DNA of 57,818 nt from the NCBI GenBank assembly GCA_958426425.1, contig CATZYY010000003.1, forward strand, positions 1 to 57,818, given 5' to 3'. The notes beneath the pieces were generated by a model. The model did no database searches. It was given only the letters and a program-made list of their open reading frames with translations, and had not been told where the DNA came from. The DNA comes from an uncultured Oscillospiraceae bacterium. GTDB taxonomy: Bacteria; Bacillota; Clostridia; Oscillospirales; Oscillospiraceae. Shown piece after piece: positions 1-8,598 of the stretch. The position numbers and the translations under genes were made by a program. Within the stretch, counting starts at the first letter, position 1; each line of letters opens with the position of its first letter.

Positions 1-487
1 GGGCCGCCAGATTGGCGTGGGGCAGGCCGGAGCCGGAGAAGATGGGCAGCTTCTGCCCGCGGACCAGGGTGTTCAGCCCGTCGATGGTGCTGACGCCGGT
101 CTGGATGAACTCGTTGGGGTAGTCCCGGGCCGCCGGGTTCATGGGCAGGCCGTTGATGTCCCGGTACTCCTCGGGCAGGATGTCGGGGCCGCCGTCGATG
201 GGCTGACCCATGCCGTTGAACACGCGGCCCAGCATGTCGCCGGACACGCCCAACTGCAGCGGGTGGCCCAGGAAGCGGACCTTGGCGTCCGCCAGGTTGA
301 TGCCAGCGGCAGACTCGAACAGCTGGACCACGGCGGTGTCGCCGTTGACCTCCAGCACCTTGCCGCGGCGGATGGAGCCGTCGTGGAGCTCCACCTCCAC
401 CAGCTCGTCGTACGTGACGTTCTCCACCATGCGGACCATCATCAGAGGACTGACGATCTCCTCTACGGTTCTGTATTCACGGATCAT
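1..487 (-). CDS. ntpB: V-type ATP synthase subunit B (5' part; runs off the window)
   Basis: This is the non-catalytic nucleotide-binding subunit of the V1 head of a V/A-type ATPase, alternating with subunit A in the A3B3 hexamer. About 162 N-terminal residues are visible. They start MIREYRTVEEIVSPLMMV and reach the degenerate P-loop FSGSGLPH, which is typical of B because it lacks the Lys of a true Walker A. The ATG overlaps the stop of the upstream subunit A gene in an ATGA arrangement, so the two are translationally coupled. The remaining two thirds, and probably subunit D, lie beyond the left edge. The gene is incomplete only because the window ends. Confidence 0.95.
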   Translation of the reverse strand, partial: MIREYRTVEEIVSPLMMVRMVENVTYDELVEVELHDGSIRRGKVLEVNGDTAVVQLFESAAGINLADAKVRFLGHPLQLGVSGDMLGRVFNGMGQPIDGGPDILPEEYRDINGLPMNPAARDYPNEFIQTGVSTIDGLNTLVRGQKLPIFSGSGLPHANLAA

Positions 488-2256
488 ACCTCGTCACCTC
501 CCTGGGCAGTTACTTCGGCGATCTGCTGCTCCATCTCGGTCTGGATCTGTGCGTAAACCTGCTCATACTCCTCCACGGGCACGCTCTTGGCGCGGCCGAT
601 CTTCTCCCGGGCGGGGATGTCAAAGAGCTTCATCACCGGCGCGCCCTTGGCGATGGCGTCCCGGCACAGCACCTCGTAGCGCAGGATCATAGACAGCAGC
701 TTTTCCTGCCGGTCATAGCTGGAGAAGCCGTCGATATCGGTGAAGGCGTTCTGCTGCAGGAAGTCCTCCCGGACCATCCGGGCCACCTCCAGCGTCAGCT
801 GGTCGGCGGGAGACAGGGCGTCCTTACCCACCAGCTGCACGATCTCGTTGAGGCTTGCCTCATTCTGCAGGATGCTCATGGCCTTGCCGCGGTTGGCCAT
901 GAAGGCCTCGCCCAGATTCTCGTCAAACCAGGGCTTCAGAGAGTCCAGGTACAGAGAATAGGAGTTCAGCCAGTTGATGGCCGGGAAGTGACGCTTGTAG
1001 GCAAGAGAGGAGTCCAGGGCCCAGAACACCTTGACGATACGCATGGTGGCCTGAGACACGGGCTCACTAAGGTCGCCGCCCGGCGGCGACACGGCGCCCA
1101 CGGCGGTCAGGCTGCCCCGGCGCTCATCGGTGCCGATGCACTCCACGGAGCCGGCCCGCTCGTAGAACTGAGCAAGACGGGAGGCAAGGTAGGCGGGGTA
1201 GCCCTCCTCACCGGGCATCTCCTCCAGACGGCCGGACATCTCGCGCAGGGCCTCGGCCCAGCGGGAGGTGGAGTCGGCGATGACGGCCACGTCGTAGCCC
1301 ATGTCCCGGAAGTACTCGGCAATGGTGATGCCGGTGTACACGGAAGCCTCACGGGCGGCCACGGGCATATCGGAGGTGTTGGCGATCAGTACGGTCCGCT
1401 TCATCAGCGACTCGCCGGTGCGGGGGTCCTTCAGTTCCGGGAACTCCCGCAGAACGTCGGTCATCTCGTTGCCGCGCTCGCCGCAGCCAATGTAGATCAC
1501 GATATCCACATCGGACCACTTGGCCAGCTGGTGCTGCACCACGGTCTTGCCGGAGCCGAAGGGACCCGGCACGGCGGCGGTACCGCCCTTGGCGATGGGG
1601 AACATGGTGTCGATGATCCGCTGTCCGGAGCAAAGAGGCCGCTTGGGGGGATACTTGTGCTTGTAGGGACGGCCCACGCGGACAGGCCACTTCTGACTCA
1701 TGGTCAGAGGCACATCCCTGCCGTCCTCGGTGGTCAGCACCGCCACGGTCTCCTTCACGTTGAAGGAGCCGCTCTGGATGCTCTTGATGGTGCCCTTGAG
1801 AGTGGGAGGCACCATGATCTTGTGGAGCACCACCGGCGTCTCGGGGACGGTGCCGATGATGTCGCCGCCGGTCACCTTGTCGCCCACGGCGGCGGTGGCG
1901 GTGAATTCCCACTTCTTCTCCTGGTCCAGGGCGGGGACTTCCACGCCGCGGGTGATGCAGGCGCCCACCTTCTCCACGATCTTCTCCAGGGGGCGCTGGA
2001 TGCCGTCATAGATGCCCTCGATCATGCCGGGGCCCAGCTCCACGCTCATGGGGGCGCCGGTGGTCTCCACCACGGCGCCGGGGCCCAGGCCCGAGGTCTC
2101 CTCGTAGACCTGGATGGAGGCGGAGTCGCCCTTCATGGTCAAAATCTCGCCAATCAGCCGCTGGGGGCCCACACGGACCACGTCGGACATATTGGCGTCC
2201 TTCAGGCCCGTGGCCACGACCAGCGGTCCGGATACTTTCACAACTTTACCGCTCAA
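484..2256 (-). CDS. ntpA: V-type ATP synthase subunit A (catalytic)
   Basis: Catalytic subunit of the V1 head, which hydrolyses or makes ATP at the A/B interface. The 590 residues match the usual family length. The N-terminal beta barrel (MSGKVVKVSGPLVVATGL) is followed by the non-homologous bulge region, then Walker A GPFGSGKT near residue 232 and the conserved GERGNEM segment. The start codon is TTG at 2254-2256, preceded by an AGAAGG ribosome site; no ATG fits. Its stop overlaps the ATG of subunit B. A 398-nt hairpin-rich spacer lies upstream, unlike the tight spacing elsewhere in this operon, so A and B may be expressed at a different level from the membrane subunits. Confidence 0.97.
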   Translation of the reverse strand: MSGKVVKVSGPLVVATGLKDANMSDVVRVGPQRLIGEILTMKGDSASIQVYEETSGLGPGAVVETTGAPMSVELGPGMIEGIYDGIQRPLEKIVEKVGACITRGVEVPALDQEKKWEFTATAAVGDKVTGGDIIGTVPETPVVLHKIMVPPTLKGTIKSIQSGSFNVKETVAVLTTEDGRDVPLTMSQKWPVRVGRPYKHKYPPKRPLCSGQRIIDTMFPIAKGGTAAVPGPFGSGKTVVQHQLAKWSDVDIVIYIGCGERGNEMTDVLREFPELKDPRTGESLMKRTVLIANTSDMPVAAREASVYTGITIAEYFRDMGYDVAVIADSTSRWAEALREMSGRLEEMPGEEGYPAYLASRLAQFYERAGSVECIGTDERRGSLTAVGAVSPPGGDLSEPVSQATMRIVKVFWALDSSLAYKRHFPAINWLNSYSLYLDSLKPWFDENLGEAFMANRGKAMSILQNEASLNEIVQLVGKDALSPADQLTLEVARMVREDFLQQNAFTDIDGFSSYDRQEKLLSMILRYEVLCRDAIAKGAPVMKLFDIPAREKIGRAKSVPVEEYEQVYAQIQTEMEQQIAEVTAQGGDEV

Positions 2257-2654
2257 TACAAATACCTTCTTTCAGGATAGATTCGCCAGAAAGAATTTGG
2301 ACTCTCCCCCACCCCGGCACTCGCCGTACCAAAGGAAAGGGGCCATGGAAAACCAAGGTTTTCCCGGTTGATTTGCCTCCGGCAAATCAAGATGATCCAA
2401 TGATTTTCGCCGCGACATGTGCGTGGCGAAAATTCCCCGACTCAGCCGCCCTGGGCGGCGTCCACCAGTGACCGACACCGGGGCCCCCGCCAAAAGCGCA
2501 GCGCGGCTTTGGTGGGGAGAGGAAGAACAAGCGGAGCGGGGTAAGGCCTCGCTTTCAGCGGGGCCGAACAAAGCGCAGCTTGTTCTGACGAGGTGCGGGG
2601 GTTCAGCGGAGGCGGACGCAGTCCGCCGGAGCGTCTAAGGGGGACCTGTCCCCC
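2257..2654. repeat. Hairpin-rich mosaic spacer inside the V-ATPase operon
   Basis: This is a gene-free 398-nt spacer between subunits F and A. I see successive inverted repeats: 2347-2354/2357-2364 (8 bp), 2368-2377/2381-2390 (10 bp), 2403-2411/2425-2433 (9 bp), a GCCGCC/GGGCGGC hairpin near 2446-2459, 2611-2617/2621-2627 (7 bp) and 2635-2645/2648-2658 (11 bp). The last runs into the subunit F stop codon. No open frame in it looks like a protein. It resembles a REP/mosaic palindromic element, or a processing and attenuation region. Whether it recurs in the genome cannot be seen here. Confidence 0.6.
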
Positions 2655-2972
2655 TTAGAGGATGTCCGCGCCCACGGCCCGCTCGATGGCCCGCTGGATA
2701 TTGGCCTTGCCGATGCCCAGAGACCCCTCCCGGCCGGGGATCAGGATGATGGCGGGGCGGATCTCGTCCTTGTAGTGGGCGATCACGTCCTCCATATCCT
2801 TGGCCAGCTGCTCCGTCAGATAGATCACTGCGCAGTTGGTCTTGGCCAATTCCCGGACCTTTTCTCGGGCCTCCTCCACGGAGGTGACGGGATAGGTGTC
2901 CAGCCCCAGGGCACGGAAGCCCATGACGGACTCCCAGTCGCCCACGGCCGCGATCTGATATGTTGTTGCCAT
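2655..2972 (-). CDS. V-type ATP synthase subunit F
   Basis: Small central-stalk subunit (ntpG in E. hirae nomenclature) that couples the rotor to the A3B3 head. It has 105 residues when started at the ATG at 2970-2972. A GTG three codons upstream is possible, but the ATG has the better spacing from a GGCGGGG site. The sequence shows the Rossmann-like F-subunit pattern: IAAVGDWESVMGFRALGL at the N-terminus, then the AVIYLTEQLA and AIILIPG strands, and a C-terminal helix. It lies 15 nt after subunit C. Its last codons and stop form one arm of an 11-bp hairpin. Confidence 0.93.
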   Translation of the reverse strand: MATTYQIAAVGDWESVMGFRALGLDTYPVTSVEEAREKVRELAKTNCAVIYLTEQLAKDMEDVIAHYKDEIRPAIILIPGREGSLGIGKANIQRAIERAVGADIL

Positions 2973-2987
2973 AGCTCTCACCCCGCC

Positions 2988-3992
2988 TTACACGTAGCCG
3001 GCCCGGAGCCGGGAGCGGATCACGTCCGCCGGGAGCCCCGCCCCGCGTCCCATCAGCAGGATGCGCAGGTTGGTGTACTCCGTCTCCCGGGCGGCCAGGT
3101 AGCCGACCAGCGGCGCCTCGCCGAAGGGCACGTACTGGGCGCCGGCGAGATAGTCGCCCACCGCGTCGTCGCACAGCTTCTCAAATTTCGTCAGGGGTCC
3201 GCCCCGCAGGGCCTCGGCCCCGGCCTCCGCCGCGGCGGCGAAGCGGGTGGGTCCGTAGACCTCTCCCATGCCGCTGCCGTGGTTGGCGCTGAGGGTCAGG
3301 ATGCCGTCCGTGGGGATCTCGCCCCCCTCGATCAGCACGCCCCGCAGGAACTCCGGGCTCTTGCCCATGCGGACCGTCCGCACCAGGGCACGGAGGTTGG
3401 CCGCGTCGATCTGCACGGCCACGTAGCCCCGGAGGAAATCGCTGTTGGTGTCCTCCGCCAGGGCCGCCATGTCCGCGTAGGTCCAGCGGTCCAGGGCGAT
3501 GTCGCTGAGCTGGGGGTCACGGGTGGTGTCCAGAATCTCCCGGGCCTCCGCCACCGCCGAGGCAAGCATGGGCGGCAGCTCGTCCAGCTCGCCGGTGCGG
3601 ACCGCCTCCTTCAGCACTGCCGCGCTCACGCGGCCCATGTCCATCAGCATCCGGTCGGCGCTGGTGCCCATGGCCTCCGCCTTCAGCAGGGCCTTTACAT
3701 TGTGATAGTCGTATTTCAGCTTGAACAGTTCGATATACCTGGGCTCCGGGGCGCCGTCCATCACGTCCGAGAGGGTCTCCTCCCGGGCTGCCGACAGCGC
3801 CGCGTCCATGGCCTCGGGATCGGCGGCGTCCAGCTCGGGATACCCGCACTCCTGCAGAATCTTGGCAGCCTCCTCGTCGCTTTTGGCCTCCAGAATCTGC
3901 TCCATGCGCTCCCGGCTCAACAGCCCGGTTTCCATGGCCTTCACCCGGGCGGAGATCACCAGGTAATCGGTGTCTTTGATTTTTTTCGCCAA
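2988..3992 (-). CDS. ntpC: V-type ATP synthase subunit C (V0 d / AC39 family)
   Basis: The subunit that joins the central stalk to the membrane K ring. The 334 residues fit the family, which is a three-lobed, mostly helical funnel. The N-terminus (DTDYLVISARVKAMETGLL) and repeated SREQ/LxEC-type helices are characteristic. It sits 15 nt after subunit E and 15 nt before subunit F in the canonical E-C-F order. No signal peptide or membrane segments are present, as expected for a peripheral protein. Confidence 0.93.
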   Translation of the reverse strand: MAKKIKDTDYLVISARVKAMETGLLSRERMEQILEAKSDEEAAKILQECGYPELDAADPEAMDAALSAAREETLSDVMDGAPEPRYIELFKLKYDYHNVKALLKAEAMGTSADRMLMDMGRVSAAVLKEAVRTGELDELPPMLASAVAEAREILDTTRDPQLSDIALDRWTYADMAALAEDTNSDFLRGYVAVQIDAANLRALVRTVRMGKSPEFLRGVLIEGGEIPTDGILTLSANHGSGMGEVYGPTRFAAAAEAGAEALRGGPLTKFEKLCDDAVGDYLAGAQYVPFGEAPLVGYLAARETEYTNLRILLMGRGAGLPADVIRSRLRAGYV

Positions 3993-4007
3993 GACACTTC
4001 CTCCTTG

Positions 4008-4601
4008 TCAGGTGTCCGGGAACAGCTTCTTTGCCACCGCTCCCGCGGTCTCCGCCCTCTGCAGGCGCACCAGGGTGTCGAAGGTGCAGTTGACCTCCAC
4101 GTTGTTGTCTTTCAGGATGAAGCCGCCGGCAATGGGCCGGGTCTCCTGGGAGACGGTCAGCTTCCCCTTGGGCAGCTGCTCGTTGGCCTTGGCCACGGCG
4201 GCCTTGCCCGCCGTGGCCTGGTCCTCCGGAGAGAAGACGACCTCTTCCGCTCCCGTGGAGGACGCCTGGACCAGCAGCGCGGCCAAAACGGCTGTGTACT
4301 GCTCCTGAGGCATGGACCGGAGCTTTTCCAGCGCACGCCGGTACACCTGCTCCACCATCTCCTGCTTGGCAGCAAGCGCCACCTTTCGGGCCTCCATCTG
4401 GGCCACGCTCACCAGCCGCTCCTCACGCTCCGCCGCGGCCTTCTCGTTCCGGGCGGCGAGGCTTGCCGCCTCGGCGTCCGCCTGGGCCTGATAGCGGGCG
4501 GTGATCTGAGCGGCCTGTTCCCGGGCGTCGGCCAAAGTGCGGTCGATCTCCGCCTGGGCCTCCTGGGTGATGCGGGCCGTGATCTTTTCGATTCCCTTCA
4601 T
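4008..4601 (-). CDS. ntpE: V-type ATP synthase subunit E (peripheral stalk)
   Basis: Peripheral-stalk subunit that pairs with the G/H-type coiled coil and holds the A3B3 head against rotation. The first ~95 residues are a charged Ala/Glu/Arg-rich coiled coil. The C-terminal globular part ends in the family-typical pattern GGFILKDNNVEVNCTFDTLV. I prefer the ATG at 4599-4601, preceded by AAAGGCGA, over the TTG two codons upstream; this gives 197 residues. The next gene upstream in transcription (K) ends 25 nt away. Confidence 0.93.
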   Translation of the reverse strand: MKGIEKITARITQEAQAEIDRTLADAREQAAQITARYQAQADAEAASLAARNEKAAAEREERLVSVAQMEARKVALAAKQEMVEQVYRRALEKLRSMPQEQYTAVLAALLVQASSTGAEEVVFSPEDQATAGKAAVAKANEQLPKGKLTVSQETRPIAGGFILKDNNVEVNCTFDTLVRLQRAETAGAVAKKLFPDT

Positions 4602-4626
4602 AAGCAATTCGCCTTTCTTCCGGCGC

Positions 4627-5118
4627 TTACTTGCTGATATTGATGATCATCAGCATGGAAGCAAGCAGAGACAGGATGGCGTAGAACTCCACGGTGATGC
4701 AGAGCACCATGCCCTTGGACCAGTCGTCGGGCTTCTTGGCCAGGATGTTGATGGAACCGGCGGCCACGCGGCCCTGGGCAATGGCAGAGAGCAATCCGCC
4801 CAGTGCCATGGGCAGGCACGCCACGAAGTACTGCAGGCCCTGCTGAATGGTCAGCTCAGGCAGGCCGTCGCCGCCCAGCAGACCCATGCGGAAGATGGCG
4901 AAGAACCACACCACCAGGCCGTACAGACCCTGGGTGCCGGGAATGACCTGCAGGATCATGACCTTACCGAACTTGGAGGGGTCCTGGCACAGAAGGCCTG
5001 TGCCCGCCTCACCGGCGATGCCGGTACCCTTAGCAGAACCAACGCCGGACAGAGCCGCTGCGAGACCGGCGCCCAGCAGCGCCAGAGCCAGACCGCCAAA
5101 AGCTTCAAAGAATCCCAT
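4627..5118 (-). CDS. ntpK: V-type ATP synthase subunit K (rotor ring, Na+-type ion site)
   Basis: Duplicated proteolipid of the membrane rotor: 163 residues with four hydrophobic segments in two hairpins. The ion-site residues of the E. hirae Na+ pump have counterparts here: PGTQGLYG in helix 2 (Thr and Gln ligands, Tyr), IAQGRVAAG in helix 3 (Gln) and ITVEFYAIL in helix 4 (the essential Glu). H+-type rings usually lack the Gln pair, so Na+ transport is the inference. The start is the ATG at 5116-5118 (MGFFEAFGG); longer in-frame extensions lack a ribosome site. Confidence 0.94.
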   Translation of the reverse strand: MGFFEAFGGLALALLGAGLAAALSGVGSAKGTGIAGEAGTGLLCQDPSKFGKVMILQVIPGTQGLYGLVVWFFAIFRMGLLGGDGLPELTIQQGLQYFVACLPMALGGLLSAIAQGRVAAGSINILAKKPDDWSKGMVLCITVEFYAILSLLASMLMIINISK

Positions 5119-5131
5119 AGTATTTTCCTCC

Positions 5132-7057
5132 TCAGTCGTTTTGAATGTCGACAAATTTTGTGTTGATCGCAAGGGGCCGGAACGGCTTGCCGCCGTCCTC
5201 GTAGAATTTACCGAAATACTCCAGGCACTGCAGGCGCAGGTCGTGGACGTAGCAGCCCAGAAGGTTCAACGCGAAGTTCAATGCGTTGCCCGCCATGGAG
5301 ATGATGATGAAGACGATGATGTTGCCGGGGATGGCGCCCAGGGTGTTGAACACCTGGGCGATGACGCTGCCAGCCAGCATCAGGGCCATCAGACGGGAAT
5401 AGGACAGGATGTCGCCGAAATACCCGGTGATGTGGTTGTACAGGGACCCGAAGATCCCGGTGATCTTCCCCAGGCCCGTGCCGGTGACAATGGGGCCCAG
5501 CACCACCATGACAATGCCCACGTACAGCAATATGGGCGTCACGCCCAGAGCCATGAGGCCGCCGCCGGCGAAGACGATGAACCAGGTGATCTCCTCCCAC
5601 ACGGCGTCCATGACCTGCCCCTTCTTGAACTTCTGCACCATGCTGATCACCATGCCGGTGGCGATCTGGACGAAGCCCAGACACATGGCGCCCACCAGGA
5701 TCATCAGCGTGTCGTTCAGGGGGGTGAACAGTGCCGGCAGGGCGAAGTCCTTGCCGGTGGTCAGCAGCACCACCTGGGTCAGGAAGTCGCCGAAGAAGCC
5801 GCCGGTGATGGCGCCCATGATAAAGGTGCTGACACCGCACAGACCCATCAGGGAGAACAGGTGCCCCATGGTGCCCTTGGGGTGATACTTCCGCGTCACC
5901 AGCACCGAGGCCAGGATCATCAAAAGTCCGTAGCCCATATCCGCCATCATGATGCCGTAGAACAAAATGAAGAACGGCGCCATCAGCGGGTTGGGGTCCA
6001 CGTTGTCATAGGCGGGGAGCGAATACATCTCCGTCACCATGTTCAAAGGCTTTGTCAGCCAGTTGTTCTTCAGCTGCACGGGGACCTTGGAGATCTCGTC
6101 CTCCGTGGGGTCCGACGCCTCCCAGGCGCAGCCCAGCTTGTCCAGCAGGGCGCTCACCAGGCCCAGCTGCTCCGCAGGGGCCCAGCCCTCAAAGAAAAGG
6201 ATGGTGCCGTCGGTCAGCAGCCGCTCGGCGCTGGTGTCCTTGGCGGCCTCCGCCGCAAGACGGTCCGCGTAAACCCGCAGCGCGTCCCGGGCGCCGGCCT
6301 GGGCCACGATGGCGGCCTCCGCCGCCTCCTGCTGCTTGCGGTTTTCCGCGATCTCGCCGGACAGGCGGTTCAGATTCTCCGCCGGGGTCCCGGTGTAGCC
6401 CTGGAACGCCGTGGCGCTGAATCCGAAGGGACGCAGCTGCTCCAGCGCCTGCTCCTCCTCGGCTTTGTGGCACACCAGCAGGCAGTAGCGCTGCTGCTTG
6501 TCGGCGCTGATCTCCTGCATCTGGGCCGCGGTATCGCCCAGGGCCGTCTGCACGGCGGCCATGTCCGTGGAACCGGGACACACCATCAGGCGGAACACCG
6601 CGTGCTCGCTGCCCGCGGACTCCAGCGGCATGTCCAGTCCCTTCCAAGGCTCCAGCCCCGCCTGCCGGGACAGCAGGCGGCTCTCCTCGCCCTGGAGGCG
6701 GGTCAGCGTCTGGAGCTGACGCCCCACTTCCTCACTGACCGCCTTGGCCTGCTCCACCGTGCCGCTGCCCAGAAACTCCTTTTCGGAGATGGGATGGCGC
6801 TTGATGAAGACGCCCTCCTTCAGCTGGGCATACCGCTTGATGGCCGACAGTGCGGTGTTCACGTCTCCCATCTCCGTCTTGGTGGCAGAGAGCGTCGAGG
6901 TCCCCCGCTCCAGAAGGCCCGACCACGCCGGGTCGGACAGCTTTTCGTCCGGCTCGCTGATCTCCAGGCACCCCAGCCGCAGCAGGCCCTTGAGCAGCTC
7001 CTCCCGTCGGTCGGCCATGGCGATGACACGGAGCTTTTTCATTTTTACAATGGCCAT
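5132..7057 (-). CDS. ntpI: V-type ATP synthase subunit I (a-type stator)
   Basis: Membrane stator subunit that forms the ion half-channels against the K ring. Of its 641 residues, the N-terminal ~320 are soluble and coiled-coil rich (MAIVKMKKLRVIAMADRREE). The C-terminal half carries about seven to eight membrane helices, including NPLMAPFFILFYGIMMADMGYG and the SYSRLMALMLAGSVIA stretch, whose Arg is the essential stator arginine by family alignment. The C-terminus continues RLQCLEYFGKFYEDGG, a family signature. It follows the G/H gene by a single base, consistent with coupled translation. Confidence 0.95.
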   Translation of the reverse strand: MAIVKMKKLRVIAMADRREELLKGLLRLGCLEISEPDEKLSDPAWSGLLERGTSTLSATKTEMGDVNTALSAIKRYAQLKEGVFIKRHPISEKEFLGSGTVEQAKAVSEEVGRQLQTLTRLQGEESRLLSRQAGLEPWKGLDMPLESAGSEHAVFRLMVCPGSTDMAAVQTALGDTAAQMQEISADKQQRYCLLVCHKAEEEQALEQLRPFGFSATAFQGYTGTPAENLNRLSGEIAENRKQQEAAEAAIVAQAGARDALRVYADRLAAEAAKDTSAERLLTDGTILFFEGWAPAEQLGLVSALLDKLGCAWEASDPTEDEISKVPVQLKNNWLTKPLNMVTEMYSLPAYDNVDPNPLMAPFFILFYGIMMADMGYGLLMILASVLVTRKYHPKGTMGHLFSLMGLCGVSTFIMGAITGGFFGDFLTQVVLLTTGKDFALPALFTPLNDTLMILVGAMCLGFVQIATGMVISMVQKFKKGQVMDAVWEEITWFIVFAGGGLMALGVTPILLYVGIVMVVLGPIVTGTGLGKITGIFGSLYNHITGYFGDILSYSRLMALMLAGSVIAQVFNTLGAIPGNIIVFIIISMAGNALNFALNLLGCYVHDLRLQCLEYFGKFYEDGGKPFRPLAINTKFVDIQND

Positions 7058-7058
7058 C

Positions 7059-7373
7059 TCAGTGTTTCACAACCCTTCCGACAATAAACTCAGCCGCTTC
7101 CTCCAGGTGCCGGCCGGCCTCCTTCCGCAGGGCTTCCGCCTCTGCCTCCGCGGCGGCTGCAATCCCGGCGGACCGTTCCGCAGCCTTGGCCTCCGCCTGC
7201 TTCAGCAGAGCGCCCCCGCTGTCGGCGGCCTCAGCTCGTACACGCTGCAAGAGCGCAAGCCCCTCCCGTTCCGCTTCGGCGACAATCTTCTTCGCCTCTG
7301 CTTCCGCGGCGACCTTGCGCTCTCGAGTCTCGTTTTCCACCTGCGTAACCTTCTCAATGACTTCCAGGGACAT
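7059..7373 (-). CDS. V-type ATP synthase G/H-type coiled-coil subunit
   Basis: First gene of the V-ATPase operon, in the position of ntpF in E. hirae. It encodes a 104-residue, almost entirely Ala/Glu/Lys/Arg coiled coil (AEAEAKKIVAEAEREGLALL) with no hydrophobic core domain, as expected for the peripheral-stalk partner of subunit E. The ATG at 7371-7373 is preceded by GAAGGTG. Identification rests on coiled-coil composition and operon position rather than strong motifs. A promoter lies about 150 nt upstream. Confidence 0.85.
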   Translation of the reverse strand: MSLEVIEKVTQVENETRERKVAAEAEAKKIVAEAEREGLALLQRVRAEAADSGGALLKQAEAKAAERSAGIAAAAEAEAEALRKEAGRHLEEAAEFIVGRVVKH

Positions 7374-7527
7374 CCACTTTCACCTTCTCTCCTTCGCAAA
7401 ATGGGGATATTGGGGCGTTCCATACCGTCACTTGACACTTCCAGCCGGCTTTCCGCAGCCGGCCCGCACTGCCACCTTTCACCCCGGCAGTGCACTTATT
7501 CACAAAAACACCACACTTATAGCCATT

Positions 7528-7556
7528 AGTATAGGTCACTGTGCCTACCTTTGCAA
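7528..7556 (-). promoter_or_regulatory. Sigma-A-type promoter of the V-ATPase operon
   Basis: Reading the minus strand, TTGCAA (7551-7556) and TATACT (7528-7533) are separated by exactly 17 nt. Transcription would start near 7520, leaving a 5' leader of about 150 nt before the first gene. Confidence 0.65.
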
Positions 7557-7786
7557 GGAATTTTTACCGCTGCTCCCCGCTTTCTTCTTTTTGCACAAAG
7601 ATTGCGCAAAAATTTTTGTCGATTGAGCGCAAACGTGTGCGCAAATTCGTGCAAACGTGTGCAATACCCCCAAAAGTTTCCTGTGCGTTTTATTTTTAAC
7701 AGTCCCTTCCCTCTCTATGCGGCAGAAGCAAAAAGTTTTTTATTTTACCTGACTTTTTTTCATTTTTCGGCATAAACATAAATAAA

Positions 7787-7813
7787 GGGAGCCGGGTGAA
7801 ACACACGGCTCCC
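7787..7813 (-). terminator. Rho-independent terminator of the DivIVA-like gene
   Basis: Perfect 8-bp stem (7787-7794 with 7806-7813, GGGAGCCG/CGGCTCCC) and an 11-nt loop, just after the stop of the minus-strand gene. T-rich tracts follow in both directions, so it may also block plus-strand transcription. Confidence 0.7.
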
Positions 7814-7824
7814 TTTCCTCTTTT

Positions 7825-8439
7825 TTATGACCGCTCCTTGCTGTTTCCGTCCAGCAGCGTCTTCAGCTCTTTCAGCTCGGCGCCGGTTCGGTCCATAGTC
7901 CGCGGCAGCTGAGACAGTGTCACCTCGATCTTGCGCAGCTCCGACGTCACATGGGCAGAGGCGGTTTCAAACGTGGCCATGGCCGCCTGATACTGGGCCT
8001 GGAAGGTGTCGGAGGCCTGCCGCATCCGGGCCATGGTTGTGTGCTCCAAGGCGGCGGCACGCTGATGGGCCTCGCACTCAATATCCCCAACCCGATCCCG
8101 GAACTGGGCATAGGCTTCGGCCTCAGGCCGCAGCCGCTGGGCCTCCTGGGCCTGGGGAAGGAGCTGGGCCTTTTCCTCCTCCAGCGCTTGCCGGGCAGAC
8201 TGCTCCTTGGCCAGCTGCTGCTCCAGACTGCGGCGCTGATCCTCTGCCGCCCGGATCTGCCGTTCCTGCTCCGCGCTCTGTTCCTCCAAAGCCTGAATCC
8301 GGGCGCGCAGGTCATCGTTTTCCTGTTGCAGACGCTCCTGAATCTCCGCAGACTGACGGGCAGCCTGTTCAATATAGTGGATGACATCCTGCTTGTCGAA
8401 GCCACCGAAGGCAACACTTTTGAAGATGTTGTTTTCCAT
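7825..8439 (-). CDS. DivIVA-like coiled-coil protein
   Basis: A 204-residue cytoplasmic protein whose first ~25 residues (FKSVAFGGFDKQDVIHYIEQ) resemble the N-terminal membrane-curvature-binding motif of DivIVA/GpsB proteins. It is followed by ~100 residues of Gln/Glu/Arg-rich coiled coil and a second helical segment. Proteins of this kind scaffold cell-pole or septum machinery, but a specific role cannot be read here. It is monocistronic: its own promoter lies upstream (8473-8501) and a terminator downstream. It is GC-rich like the chromosome backbone and so probably native. Confidence 0.7.
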   Translation of the reverse strand: MENNIFKSVAFGGFDKQDVIHYIEQAARQSAEIQERLQQENDDLRARIQALEEQSAEQERQIRAAEDQRRSLEQQLAKEQSARQALEEEKAQLLPQAQEAQRLRPEAEAYAQFRDRVGDIECEAHQRAAALEHTTMARMRQASDTFQAQYQAAMATFETASAHVTSELRKIEVTLSQLPRTMDRTGAELKELKTLLDGNSKERS

Positions 8440-8472
8440 TTCCCCACCGCTTTCCTGATCTATACAGTCAGT

Positions 8473-8501
8473 ACTCTACCACAAAATGCCCATTCTGACA
8501 A
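8473..8501 (-). promoter_or_regulatory. Promoter of the DivIVA-like gene
   Basis: Minus-strand TTGTCA (8496-8501) and TAGAGT (8473-8478) are 17 nt apart, placing the start of transcription about 25-30 nt before the ATG at 8439. Confidence 0.55.
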
Positions 8502-8547
8502 GGGTTTCGGGCTTTCTAAAAAAAACTGAAAAAAATGAAAAAAACAC

Positions 8548-8576
8548 TTGCATTTCCAGGTAACACATGCTAATAT
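8548..8576 (+). promoter_or_regulatory. Promoter of tRNA-Arg
   Basis: TTGCAT (8548-8553) and TAATAT (8571-8576) are separated by 17 nt, ending 22 nt before the tRNA gene. Confidence 0.65.
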
Positions 8577-8598
8577 AAATAAGCTGTCTGTGAGACAT

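Noticed and set aside
988..2280. Long plus-strand open frames opposite the V-ATPase genes
   Set aside because: They are antisense shadows of GC-rich genes: composition is His/Gly/Ala-rich without motifs, and the minus-strand products are clear family members.
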